Shown here one piece after another: positions 29,260 through 39,700 of a DNA stretch of 64,000 nucleotides. The notes under the pieces are model-generated. The model ran no database searches and was not told the DNA's origin. It saw nothing but the letters and a program-made list of their open reading frames with translations. The DNA is from Cladocopium goreaui. Taxonomy: Eukaryota; Sar; Dinophyceae; Suessiales; Symbiodiniaceae. Positions within the stretch are counted from its first letter, which is position 1, and the number at the start of each line of letters is the position of its first letter. The stretch lies in the NCBI GenBank assembly GCA_947184155.2, contig CAMXCT020003190.1, positions 276,001 through 340,000 of the forward strand, given 5' to 3'. The position numbers and the translations under genes were made by a program.

Positions 29260-29408
29260 CATCCACCTGCGAAATTGCCGAGGTACTCCCATGCACCTTG
29301 CGAATTCAAAAGGTCCAGTTCCAAACTGCGCAAATCCTCAGCGCCGGAAAAAACATGGTCCATTTCGCGTACCATCAGACGGTACACATACCCAGCTGGA
29401 ATATATAG
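29260..29408 (+). CDS. candidate 3' exon
   Basis: After ACACCCCCGCAG| the plus strand reads STCEIAEVLPCTLRIQKVQF, QTAQILSAGKNMVHFAYHQT, VHIPSWNI and stops. Strong acceptor and GC-rich third positions. A 134-codon minus frame (28,888-29,292) overlaps its start. Confidence 0.55.
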
Positions 29409-29420
29409 GTGTCTGAAAAT

Positions 29421-29527
29421 CCCATCTGGTCATGACTAACATAGCTATGGAAAATCTTCATTTTTAATAGGTAAACCATCTATTTCTATGGGCCATTTTC
29501 CATGGCTATGTTAAATAACCACAGGGT
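29421..29527. mobile_element. family A' MITE
   Basis: CCCATCTGGTCATGACTAACA to TTAAATAACCACAGGG-TA, with the ATAGGTAAACCATCTATTTC core shared with 30,563 and 48,181. Confidence 0.75.
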
Positions 29528-29900
29528 ATCTGAAAATGGTGTTTATTAATCCGAACTTGCCATTATATTACATAGATCGTTGCAGCAAAATATCGGTAAC
29601 ATGTAAAGTGTAAAAAACAACATGACACTTTATCATCACACGGCGTTCAAACTCTATATGCATGCGTGATCTAGGTTTGGAAGCGCTGCACGGAGGCATA
29701 GGCATAGCTTTTTTTGCCCGAGGCTCCCAAGCAACACACGTTGCTAGCCCTCCAGGAATCAAACATTTTTTTCATTCTGCAGCTGATGAAGACAGTTCTT
29801 CGTGCTGTTCATGCGATCTATACAAGAAAACAGCCATGTCAACGAGGGCAGTCAAAAATCCCATCAATCTACACGCATGCTTTGCCCGCGTGCCTAGATT

Positions 29901-30296
29901 TTGAGATTTCCACTGCCATGCCATGCCATGCCCCAAAAAAATAAGATTGCGGGAAGATCTGGAAGGTATATCAACTCAAACTTCCACAAATCACAATGCA
30001 TCACAATATGTATCACCAATAACTTGGGGCTTCCCACGGCATCCAAAGAGAAAAGTGCTGGGCTGGACCTCAGCTGGGATAAACTGGCTGCCTGCACCCA
30101 AATACCACTTCGCAACAGCAAAGCGACCCCTATTAACCACCAAAGTATATACCTTTTAGCAGTTCGGTTTGTCCGTAAATGCAGCCCACACCTGAAACAT
30201 TGCAGTTTCATGCCATTTCATGCCATTTCATGTCATTTCACAGTGCAAAACGATAAAAAAACGATAAGAAGAAACCCCTGGATCTTTGCGCCATAG
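29901..30296 (+). CDS. 131-codon ORF
   Basis: Open throughout; the centre reads LGLPTASKEKSAGLDLSWDK then LAACTQIPLRNSKATPINHQ. The minus strand is open for 105 codons (LIGVALLLRSGIWVQAASLS, signal-like). Short CATGCCATTT repeats lie at both ends. Confidence 0.4.
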   Translation: MRFPLPCHAMPQKNKIAGRSGRYINSNFHKSQCITICITNNLGLPTASKEKSAGLDLSWDKLAACTQIPLRNSKATPINHQSIYLLAVRFVRKCSPHLKHCSFMPFHAISCHFTVQNDKKTIRRNPWIFAP

Positions 30297-30300
30297 TTAT

Positions 30301-30416
30301 TTTTTGGACAAATCCAAAAGACAGCTGAGACAGTGGCTGCACATGCGCCTGCAGGGCAGGTTTTCCCAAAACCAGCTGCGCCCGAAGGACCTGGGCGAGG
30401 AGCTGTGCACCCCATA
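30301..30416 (+). CDS. candidate 3' exon, helical
   Basis: Reads FLDKSKRQLRQWLHMRLQGR then FSQNQLRPKDLGEELCTP and stops. Extremely G/C-rich third positions. The KRQLRQWL start loosely recalls the helix of LETM1-type domains, but this is not enough to assign. A CT microsatellite follows. Confidence 0.55.
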
Positions 30417-30562
30417 GATCTCTCTCTCTCTCTCTCTCTCTCGCTCTCCATCGCCCCAAAAGGGAAAGTTGCTTTATAATTGTTTATGTCGTGTCCTTGT
30501 CTAAAAGAACGATATTAATCAATTATAGTAATACTATGTAATAGTACTGTACTGTAGTTAAT

Positions 30563-30667
30563 TACCATCTGGCTATTTAACATAGCCATGGAAAATCACA
30601 TTTTTTAATAGGTAAACCATCTATTTCTATGGGCCATCTATACCATGGCTATGTTAAAGAACCAGTA
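30563..30667. mobile_element. family A' MITE, right end shortened
   Basis: TA-CCATCTGGCTATTTAACAT to CATGGCTATGTTAAAGAACCAG-TA. The right TIR lacks the final AGGG, so its outer bases are CTGGT/ACCAG as in families D and F. Confidence 0.8.
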
Positions 30668-30716
30668 ATTCAGCGCCAGGGCCACGTACCGATGCCACGC
30701 CATCCGAGGCTGTGAC
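30663..30716 (-). CDS. short exon flush with a MITE
   Basis: After ATGTTTGGAG| the minus strand reads VTASDGVASVRGPGAELL and reaches TTACTG|GTTCTT, which lies in the MITE end. GC-rich third positions. Confidence 0.45.
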
Positions 30717-31029
30717 CTCCAAACATGGCTTACTTAGAAAATCCTATGGAAAAATGGTGATTTGTTGGGTTCTACCCATGAAAAATTGCGATTTCATGGA
30801 TTTTCATTGGGAACCCCCCTATAATCTTCTATAAATGGGGGGTTATAGCTTGGAAAATCACCTGTAATACTATGAATGGTGGATTTTCCATTGCCATGTT
30901 TGACACTGGAGGGTAATGAAGTTTTTTTTTTGGCTGTCAAATCCCAAGTTGGACATCCTTGATCATGTTTTCACCCATCCCCATACGACATGTGCTGTCA
31001 AAATATGATGTTAAATAAGTGAAGTGAAG

Positions 31030-31190
31030 GGGGGACGAACATGTTTCAAACATCTTCGAACTGCGAAGCCAGCAAGAATCCATCGAGTCAGGGCATTTCC
31101 CCTGGTTGCGGAGCGCTGGGAATTCCTTGGAAATCCTGGTCCTCCGTAGCGAATTCGAATACCTTTTCCAGATGGAAGCATAGATGAGTA
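31030..31190 (-). CDS. possible exon, frame uncertain
   Basis: One minus frame reads FPRNSQRSATRGNALTRWIL then AGFAVRRCLKH; another reads LEKVFEFATEDQDFQGIPSA then PQPGEMP and stops. GC-rich island but borders unclear. Confidence 0.35.
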
Positions 31191-31531
31191 GATGATCATT
31201 GCTTTAGGGCTTAGAGCGGCCCGCTGATATTGGGGATAATACATGTTATTTAAATAATATGTTATATAATAACACGCTATAAAATCTATAAATATCATAT
31301 GTATAACTGTATAACTAATATATAATATAGAATAATATTATATAATATAGAATAATATATAATATTATATATATATATACGCATACGCACACACACACAC
31401 ATTCATATGTATATATATATATGTATATATATATGCGTATACTATGTAAATGATTGTAATTATATCATATGTGCTTATACTGTAAATATGTATACATTGG
31501 GATTCGATCTTGTTTCCATAGCGAGCCTTAG

Positions 31532-31612
31532 AGGTACCCGAGAAACATCCAACGGGACCTCGAAACCATCAAGATTCGAACGGAGGAGGAATCTGATCCT
31601 CGGCAGCTCGTG
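31532..31612 (+). CDS. candidate exon, charged
   Basis: After GCGAGCCTTAG| the plus strand reads RYPRNIQRDLETIKIRTEEE then SDPRQLV, ending at CTCGTG|GTGATT. GC-rich third positions. Read-through continues as VIACRLDFLWGFLN. Confidence 0.55.
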
Positions 31613-31966
31613 GTGATTGCCTGTCGCCTTGACTTTCTATGGGGCTTTCTTAATGGGGGATCACAAAACCGTGGGTTGTTTCAATACGAACATGGTCTAA
31701 CTTGGATGATTTGGGGGTACCCACATTTTAGATATTTTAGGAAACCTCCATATCTGTTTGAAACTTTCTGGACCTTTGCAGTCAGCCATTGATTTCATTT
31801 ACCATGTTTTACCCAAGATTTCCTTGCGGCATACCACACTTGGTGTACCCTGCACCTTTTGCTTCTCACCAAACCCATTCTTGAGATTGAATCACAAATA
31901 ATTTTGTCGGTTGAATGGAGGCAAAAATTGCCAACGCCCCCTCTTGCAGACAAACAACAGAACCAT

Positions 31967-32213
31967 TCACGAGAGCCAAAGTCCAGCTTGCTTTGGGGTT
32001 ACTATATTCGCTCGCAGTGAAATTTTCCAACGAAAAAAACAGCCAAACACATCACCCCTAGGCTTGACACGGCCGAGTGCTTGCTGCAGTTCTCGCCATC
32101 GCATTTGCGATGACGTGCCTCGAGTTTTGGTCGCACAGCGATGGCAAATGCGGCAGAAGTGCTGGGCCTCCAAAGTCTTCCTGAATCCAAATTTAACGCC
32201 AATTGAACTATAG
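31967..32213 (-). CDS. ORF, strand ambiguous, CxxCxxC on minus
   Basis: Minus reads FRKTLEAQHFCRICHRCATK then TRGTSSQMRWRELQQALGRV, with a possible donor CCTAGGG|GTGATG. Plus is also open (SRHRICDDVPRVLVAQRWQM). The minus Cys cluster is interesting but unassigned. Confidence 0.4.
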
Positions 32214-32479
32214 ATATTTATGGGGACCCCCAAGGATGGGATCCCCATTCCCATACTCCCGTTCTCCAAAAAGAACCCCTATACAGGAGGATGACATGCC
32301 AAGTAACAGCTTCGGCTGCAAGCCTGGGCGGGATCATTCAATGATTCTACTCTACAAATAGCGTAGTCTACAATGTTTCGTATCTATCCATCCATGTAAA
32401 GAAGTATATATAACAAATCGGTATACACATGCGTATTTATCACATATAGCTATATCACACACACATGTATATATATAAT

Positions 32480-33070
32480 ATGGTCCCGTCCTCCGTCTCT
32501 CCACCCCCCAAATGGGTTGGGGGGGTAGGGGGGGTGGGCCACTACCAGCCACGGGGGGGGAAGGGGGAAGATCTCATATGGGGGCAGTACATGGAAGCAT
32601 GCAAAAACGAAGACATAGGTATGAATATACAAGGGCACTACCAGCCACAGGGGGGAAGGGGGAAGATCTCATATGGGGGCAGATATAATATATATATATA
32701 TTAATTATATGTATACATATACATTATATATATATAATGAATGTCGTATATGAAGCATATACTATACGTACCTAACACTACTAAATATTACATACAGGAA
32801 ACCTAACACTACACCTCGTATAACCTAATACATACCTAATATAATACCCAGTGCATGCCTTTATACCTATGCACCTACATTATGTACAACCGTATGTAAT
32901 TCCCAATACTGTATACTATACATGCACCTAATATCTGTTGACTACCAATTTACTTAACTACCACCCGCCACCACCACAGCCATTACCACAGCGGGGGAGG
33001 GGGAGTATACCACCCCCACCACCACCCAATGGGGGGGGGGAAGGGGGGAGTGGCAGGGCGTGGAGCATAT
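32480..33070. repeat. C-rich/G-rich paired blocks and duplicated CACTACCAGCCAC unit
   Basis: CACTACCAGCCAC followed by a G7-9-AAGGGGGAAGATCTCATATG block occurs twice (32,540 and 32,636). Around 32,490-32,540 and 32,960-33,055, CCACCCCC-type runs face GGGGGAGGGGG-type runs. Confidence 0.8.
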
Positions 33071-33365
33071 ACATATACATATATATATATATACATATTG
33101 AATTGAATATCATTATATCATACTATTTTATATCAAATTATATTACATTGTATTATGTTATATTGTACTGTATGTTATTCAAATTCATTATATGATATTA
33201 AATTCTATTATATTGTATTGTGTTTTACTCAATTACATTAATTTGTATTGTACAGTATAATATTACATTATAATTTTATATTGTACTATATTGTACTATG
33301 TTATACTATATTTTCAAATTAAAATCAATCACATATATATTATATATTTGATTGAATTGGCAACA

Positions 33366-33422
33366 ATGACCTGGGTTGGCCGCACCAAGTCGATCAATTT
33401 CAAGTTCACTGTACAGGACACA
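33366..33422 (+). CDS. candidate exon with possible start
   Basis: ATG then TWVGRTKSINFKFTVQDT up to GGACACA|GTGAGT. Using GACACAGT|GAGTAT (a GA donor) would bring the next exon at 33,628 into frame as QDTV|SCDRIF. The intron holds a family A MITE. Confidence 0.6.
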
Positions 33423-33482
33423 GTGAGTATATATTTAAAGTTATTTACGTATGTATACATACTGGCCAGAATGTGAATTGAT

Positions 33483-33590
33483 TACCCTCTGGTAAACTAA
33501 CATAACTATGGAAAATCACCATGCTATTGATGGGAAAATCCACTATTTCTATGGCCATTTTCAATAGCTATGTTAAATTACCAGAGGGTA
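33483..33590. mobile_element. family A MITE inside an intron
   Basis: TA-CCCTCTGGTAAACTAACATA to GCTATGTTAAATTACCAGAGGG-TA. It makes up about half of the ~205-nt gap between two plus exons. Confidence 0.9.
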
Positions 33591-33627
33591 CAAGCTCATG
33601 TCTATTTCACGTCTTTTTGGCTTGCAG

Positions 33628-33706
33628 GTCGTGCGACCGCATCTTCCCAGAAACTCAGCGCATCCCTGCGCAAACCCAGGTGCGGATCTGGGAAGTGGAC
33701 AAATGA
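33628..33706 (+). CDS. candidate 3' exon
   Basis: After TTTTTGGCTTGCAG| it reads SCDRIFPETQRIPAQTQVRI then WEVDK and TGA. Excellent acceptor, GC-rich third positions, clean stop. Directly downstream begins the CTTTCGCG cluster, possibly its 3' UTR. Confidence 0.65.
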
Positions 33707-33744
33707 GCGGCGTCGTAAACCGGGTAGCGATCTGGTTCTACTAT

Positions 33745-33990
33745 AGAAAAGCTTTCGCGACGGCTTTCGCGGTGCTTTCGCGCGCACAGTTTTGGCTTTC
33801 GCGGCGGGATTTTTTTCGCAATATCTTTCGCGGCGGCTTTCGCGGAAAATATTCGTCGTAAATGGTGTTACACTAGTCATCTGCTTTCGCGGCCGCTTTC
33901 GCGGCGTGACCTTGGCGCACTCCTTTCGCGGAGCTTTCGCACGGCTTTCGCGCGTGGAGGTTTTGCTTTCGCAGAAGGTTCCCTACATGA
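33745..33990. repeat. CTTTCGCG dispersed motif cluster
   Basis: GCTTTCGCG or CTTTCGCG occurs about 14 times in 250 bp at irregular spacing (e.g. 33,762, 33,772, 33,785, 33,823, 33,836, 33,885, 33,895). Irregular spacing excludes a simple tandem repeat. Confidence 0.8.
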
Positions 33991-34306
33991 ACCCGAATAC
34001 TAAATCCCTTTATGGATGTTTTTGATGCTGCTCAAATGTTCAGAAAAGGCAATCAAGAATCAAGAACTGGTTTTGGAATGTCCATCCACCTGGTGATGAT
34101 GTTGATGATGATGAAACATCTTATAATATCTTAGAATTGGAATCCTGGAATGACTACATATACCTACTTTTACCATATATGAATCACATGATTGATAGTA
34201 CATTCTTACGTCTTACCATTTAAGAACAAATAATTCCATATTGAATCCCAGATCCTTGTATGTATAAAGGAAACAAAGCGAAACTTTTAGCATCACCTTT
34301 GGTGAG

Positions 34307-34374
34307 CCTTCAACGACAAGGACAAGCTGCTCCATGTCATGGAGCAGCTACCAGAATCTGCGGCCTGTCTGTGA
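34307..34374 (+). CDS. candidate 3' exon with internal hairpin
   Basis: After CTTTGGTGAG| the plus strand reads FNDKDKLLHVMEQLPESAAC then L and TGA. Almost all third positions are G/C. It contains a 12-bp perfect inverted repeat. Confidence 0.55.
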
Positions 34375-34562
34375 CTTAAAAAGCTTTGTTCCAGGGCTTG
34401 GTCTTCGATTGTCTTTGATCATTTGTCTCGAACAAAATCAGGTGAACCATAAGGTGTGTAGCCATGTGTAGCCAATTTTATCATTTTGGTGGTATCAAAA
34501 AGCATTAAAAAAACCTAGCGACTCTCATTTAGAACAATGGCAACAAGCATATGGATCCCTAG

Positions 34563-34667
34563 CTCTGCAAACGATGCAGCTGTCCATTGCACGACATGCC
34601 CGGGAAGCCACCGACATGGTGTGAGGCACGCAGCTGCGGTCACTGCCGCAGGGCACAAATCGAGATG
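34563..34667 (+). CDS. candidate exon, Cys-rich
   Basis: After ATGGATCCCTAG| it reads LCKRCSCPLHDMPGKPPTWC then EARSCGHCRRAQIEM, ending at GAGATG|GTACCA. The CxxCxC...C...CxxC arrangement suggests a small zinc-binding module. Other frames are also open. Confidence 0.5.
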
Positions 34668-34789
34668 GTACCATTTTCACCTTCAAGACTTTTCCAGGAA
34701 ACCATGGTTCTACTACCCAAGTATAGGATTGTATGGAATCGTAGGGGTATAGGGTTTCCTGCAGATTTTCCCTGCAACCAATTCTGGAA

Positions 34790-34990
34790 ATGATAAAGCC
34801 CAATCTCCTGCAGAAATTGTGGATTCCCAGTTTTCCAGCTGCACGTTATACAGCTCCAAAGCACACTCTGGAAAAACATGGAAACACATATCCGCCGACC
34901 CCGGCTGCGCAAGGGGGAGCGCGAAAGGGAAAAGGATTTTCTGACACAGCATTGGTAGCAATTTTTTCTGTTCTATATCCGCCGACCCCA

Positions 34991-35070
<80 letters not shown>

Positions 35071-35095
35071 GCCAGTAGCAGCCAGCGGCCAGTAG
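34790..35095 (+). CDS. ORF running into an ACT microsatellite
   Basis: 101 codons: LWIPSFPAARYTAPKHTLEK, then YPPTPAAQGGARKGKGFSD, then poly-Thr from the (ACT)n repeat. Possibly one exon up to 34,960; the Thr tract is probably not translated. Confidence 0.3.
34988..35072. repeat. ACT trinucleotide microsatellite
   Basis: About 28 perfect CTA/ACT units immediately before the satellite array. Confidence 0.95.
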
Positions 35096-35995
35096 CCAGC
35101 AGCACACCAAAAAATCTAGATTTTTCTAGGATTTCAGACGACACGTTAGGGACTTTTTTGGCGTGGTTCTGGCACTCGCTCGTCCTTTAGAGCCCTGGTG
35201 TTTTCCCCCCCGGGAGGTGATTTTTTCGAACCTGTTTTACTGCTAGCAGCCGCCAGCAACAGAATCTATCGAAAAATTGTGTTTTTCTAGGGCGTCAGAC
35301 GACACGCTAGGCAAGAGCACGCAAAAGGTGCACATAGCCAGTAGCTAACAGCCAGCGCCAGTAGCAGCCAGCGGCCAGTAGCCAGCAGCGTACCAAAAAA
35401 TCTAAATCTATAAATTTTTCTAGGATTTCAGACGACACGTTAGGGACTTTTTTGGCGTGGTTCTGGCACTCGCTCGTCCTTCAGAGCCCTGGTGTTTTCC
35501 CCCCCGGGAGGTGATTTTTTCGAACCTGTTTTACTGCTAGCAGCCGCCAGCAACAGAATTTATCGAAAAATTGTGTTTTTTTAAGGTGTCAGACGACACG
35601 TTAGGCAAGAGCACGCAAAAGGTGCACATAGCCAGTAGCTATAGCAGCCAGCGCCAGTAGCAGCCAGCGGCCAGTAGCCAGCAGCATACCAAAAAATCTA
35701 AATCGATAAATTTTTCTAGGATTTCAGACGACACGTTAGGGACTTTTTTGGCGTGGTTCTGGCACTCGCTCGTCCTTCAGAGCCCTGGTGTTTTCCCCCC
35801 CGGGAGGTGATTTTTTCGAACCTGTTTTACTGCTAGCAGCCGCCAGCAACAGAATCTATCGAAAAATTGTGTTTTTCTAGGGTGTCAGACGGCCAGTAGC
35901 CAGCAGCGTACCAAAAAATCTAGATAGATTTTTCTAGGATTTCAGACGACACGTTAGGGATTTTTTTGGCGTGGTTCTGGCACTCGCTCGTCCTT

Positions 35996-36082
35996 CAACA
36001 ACAACAACAACAAGAACAAGAACAATAATAATATAATAATATAATAACAACAACAACAATAACGACAACAACAACAACAACG

Positions 36083-36134
<52 letters not shown>

Positions 36135-36372
36135 GAAGAAGAACAATAACAAGAACAACAACCACAACCACAACAACAACAACAACAACAACGACAACAA
36201 TAACAACAGCGACAACAACAATAACAACAACAACAACAAGAAGAAGAAGAACAAACAAGAACAAGAACAACAACAACCACAAAGACAAACATAAACCCAA
36301 ACAACAACAAACAACAATAACAAACAACACCAAACAACAACAAACAACAAGAAACAACAACGAACAACAATA
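35996..36372. repeat. CAA-rich microsatellite interrupting the satellite
   Basis: About 375 bp of CAA/AAC/AAG/AAT triplets. The minus strand yields poly-Leu/Cys/Val frames of 140-168 codons, artefactual. Confidence 0.95.
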
Positions 36373-36790
36373 ACCATGACCCTTTGCCGGGGGACTCTCT
36401 TGGGTCCCCCTCCCACCGGTCACGTACCTCGATTCCTTGACTCCGGGGTTTTTGTTTCACCGGTGGGGGGTCCTTCCCGGAGTCTCCTCGAAGTACGTGG
36501 GGCTCCTTGGGTTGCCCTTCCCGCCCGCTTTTTTTTTTGGGTTCATGTGTTACGTTTTGGGCACGAAATTAGGTGGTGTTTTGCTGTTTCGGAACCGTTT
36601 CGAAACAGCAGGCCCAGCTATAATATTGTTTAGGAGATTCTGGGGGATTCGGCCGAAACAGCTGGCCCAGCTAGGATTCCCGAACTAGGATCTAGATCTA
36701 GATCTAGGATTTTCTATAGGATATAGGATTCTCTAGGATTTCAGACGGGACGTTAGGCAGCATGAAAAATTGTGTTTTTCTAGGATGGCA
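36373..36790. other. non-satellite insert within the array
   Basis: Unique sequence with two short open plus frames (e.g. TGHVPRFLDSGVFVSPVGG) and a duplicated GAAACAGC-GGCCCAGCTA motif (about 36,600 and 36,655). Ends in CTAGATCTAGATCTAGG. No gene recognised. Confidence 0.5.
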
Positions 36791-39700
36791 CCAATGGGTG
36801 TCAAGAACGTTGGCAAGAGCACGCAAAAGGTGCACATAGCCAGTAGCTAGCAGCCAGCGCCAGTAGCAGCCAGCGGCCAGTAGCCAGCAGCGTACCAAAA
36901 AATCTAGATTTTTCTAGGATTTCAGACGACACGTTAGGGATTTTTTTGGCGTGGTTCTGGCACTCGCTCGTCCTTCAGAGCCCTGGTGTTTTCCCCCCCG
37001 GGAGGTGATTTTTTCGAACCTGTTTTACTGCTAGCAGCCGCCAGCAACAGAATCTATCGAAAAATTGAGTTTTTCTAGGGTGCCAGACGACACCAGTAGC
37101 AGCCAGCGGCCAGTAGCCAGCAGCGTACCAAAAAATCTAGATTTTTCTAGGATTTCAGACGACACGTTAGGGGCTTTTTTGGCGTGGTTCTGGCACTCGC
37201 TCGTCCTTCAGAGCCCTGGTGTTTTCCCCCCGGGAGGTGATTTTTTCGAACCTGTTTTTTACTGCTGGCAGCCGCCAGCAACAGAATCTATCGAAAAATT
37301 GTGTTTTTCTAGGGTGTCAGACGACACGTTAGGCAAAAGAGCTAGCAGCCAGCGCCAGTAGCAGCCAGCGGCCAGTAGCCAGCAGCGTACCAAAAAATCT
37401 AGATTTTTCTAGGATTTCAGACGACACGTTAGGGACTTTTTTGGCGTGGTTCTGGCACTCGCTCGTCCTTCAGAGCCCTGGTGTTTTCCTCCCCGGGAGG
37501 TGATTTTTGCGAACCTGTTTTACTGCTAGCAGCCGCCAGCAACAGAATCTATCGAAAAATTGTGTTTTTCTAGGGTGTCAGATGACACGTTAGGCAAGAG
37601 CACGCAAAGGTTGCACATAGCCAGTAGCTAGCAGGCCAGCGGCCAGTAGCAGCTAGCGACAGTAGCCAGCAGGTACCAAAAAATCTAGATTTTTCTAGGA
37701 TTCAGGACGACCACGTTAGGACTTTTTGGCGTGGTTCGGCACTCGCTCGTCCTCAGGCCTGGTGTTTTCCCCCCCGGGAGGTGATTTTGCGAACTTGTTT
37801 AACTGCTGCAGCCGGCCAGCAACAGAATCCATCGAAAAAATGTGTTTTTGCTAGGGTTGTCCGACGGACACCGAATCTATCGAAAAAGTGTGTTTTTCTA
37901 GGGTGTCAGACGACACGTTAGGCAAGAGCACGCAAAAGGTGCACATAGCCAGTAGCTAGCAGCCAGCGCCAGTAGCAGCCAGCGGCCAGTAGCCAGCAGG
38001 GTACCAAAAAATCTAGATTTTTCTAGGATTTCAGATGACACGTTAGGGACTTTTTTGGCGTGGTTCTGGCACTCGCTCGTCCTTCAGAGCCCTGGTGTTT
38101 TCCCCCCCGGGAGGTGATTTTTTCGAACCTGTTTTACTGCTAGCAGCCGCCAGCAACAGAATCTATCGAAAAATTGTGTTTTTCTAGGGTGTCAGACGAC
38201 ACGTTAGGCAAGAGCACGCAAAAGGTGCACATAGCCAGTAGCTAGCAGCCAGCGCCAGTAGCAGCCAGCGGCCAGTAGCCAGCAGCGTACTAAAAAATCT
38301 AGATTTTTCTAGGATTTCAGACGACACGTTAGGGACTTTTTTGGCGTGGTTCTGGCACTCGCTCGTCCTTCAGAGCCCTGGTGTTTTCCCCCCCGGGAGG
38401 TGATTTTTTCGAACCTGTTTTACGGCTAGCAGCCGCCAGCAACAGAATCTATCGAAAAATTGTGTTTTTCTAGGGTGTCAGACGACACGTTAGGCAAGAG
38501 CACGCAAAAGGTGCACATAGCCAGTAGCTAGCAGCCAGCGACCAGGACAAGAAGAAGACACAACACTCTCCCCCCCCGCCCCCCCGGCGGCAGTAGCCAG
38601 CAGCGTACCAAAAAATCTATCTAGATTTTTCTAGGATTTCAGACGACACGTTAGGGACTTTTTTGGCGTGGTTCTGGCACTCGCTCGTCCTTCAGAGCCC
38701 TGGTGTTTTCCCCCCCGGGAGGTGATTTTTTCGAACCTGTTTTACTGCTAGCAGCCGCCAGCAACAGAATCTATCGAAAAATTGTGTTTTTCTAGGGTGT
38801 CAGACGACACGTTAGGCAAGAGCACGCAAAAGGTGCACATAGCTAGTAGGCTAGCAAAAGGCCCCTGCAATAGCCGTAGCTATAGCAGCCAGCGCCAGTA
38901 GCAGCCAGGCGGCCAGTAGCCGCAGCGATACCAAAACATCTAGTTTTCTAGGATTTCAGACGACCGTTAGGGACTTTTTTGGCGTGGTTCTGGGACTCGC
39001 TCGGTCCTTCAGGAGGCATGGTGTTCCCCCCCGGGAGGTGATTTTTTTTTTTCGAACCCTGTTTTACTACTAGCAGCCGCTAGCAACGAATCTATCGAAA
39101 AATTGTGTTTTCTAGGGCGTTCAGACGACACGTTAGGCAAGAGCACGCAAAAATGTTGCACCATAGCCAGGAGTAAAGCCAGCGCCAGTAGCAGCCAGCG
39201 GGCAAGTAGCCCGCCAGAGTACCAAAAAATCTAGATTTTTTCTAGGATTTCAGACGACACGTTAGGGACTTTTTTGGCGGGGTTCTGGCACTCGCCGTCC
39301 TTCAGAGCCTGGTGTTTTTCCCCCCCGGGAGTGATTTTTTCGAATCTGTTTACTGCTAGCAGCGCCAGCAACAGAATTTATCGAAAATTGTGTTTTTCTT
39401 AGGGTGCCAGACGGACACGTTAACAAGGAGCACACAAAAGGTGGCACATAGCCAGTAGCTTTTATAGCAGCCAGCGCCAGTAGCAGCCAAGCGGCCAGTA
39501 AGCAGCAGCGTTTACCAAAAAATCTAAATCGAAAATTTTTCAAGGATTCAGACGACACGTTAGGGACTTTTTTGGCGTGGGTTTCTGGACTCGTCGTTCC
39601 TTCAGAAAAGCCCTGGTTGTTTTCCCCCCGGGAGGTGATATGTTTCGAACCTGTTTTACTGCTAGGCAGCGCCAAGCAACAGCATCTATGAAAAATATGT

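Noticed and set aside
35934..36460. Three minus ORFs of 142-168 codons (poly-Leu, -Cys, -Val)
   Set aside because: Antisense of the CAA microsatellite in three frames.
36673..36706. CTAGATCTAGATCTAGG as a regulatory palindrome
   Set aside because: A short simple repeat at the edge of a satellite insert; nothing supports a function.
39262..39675. 137-codon minus ORF in the satellite
   Set aside because: It exists only because of indels in damaged satellite copies; intact units have stops.
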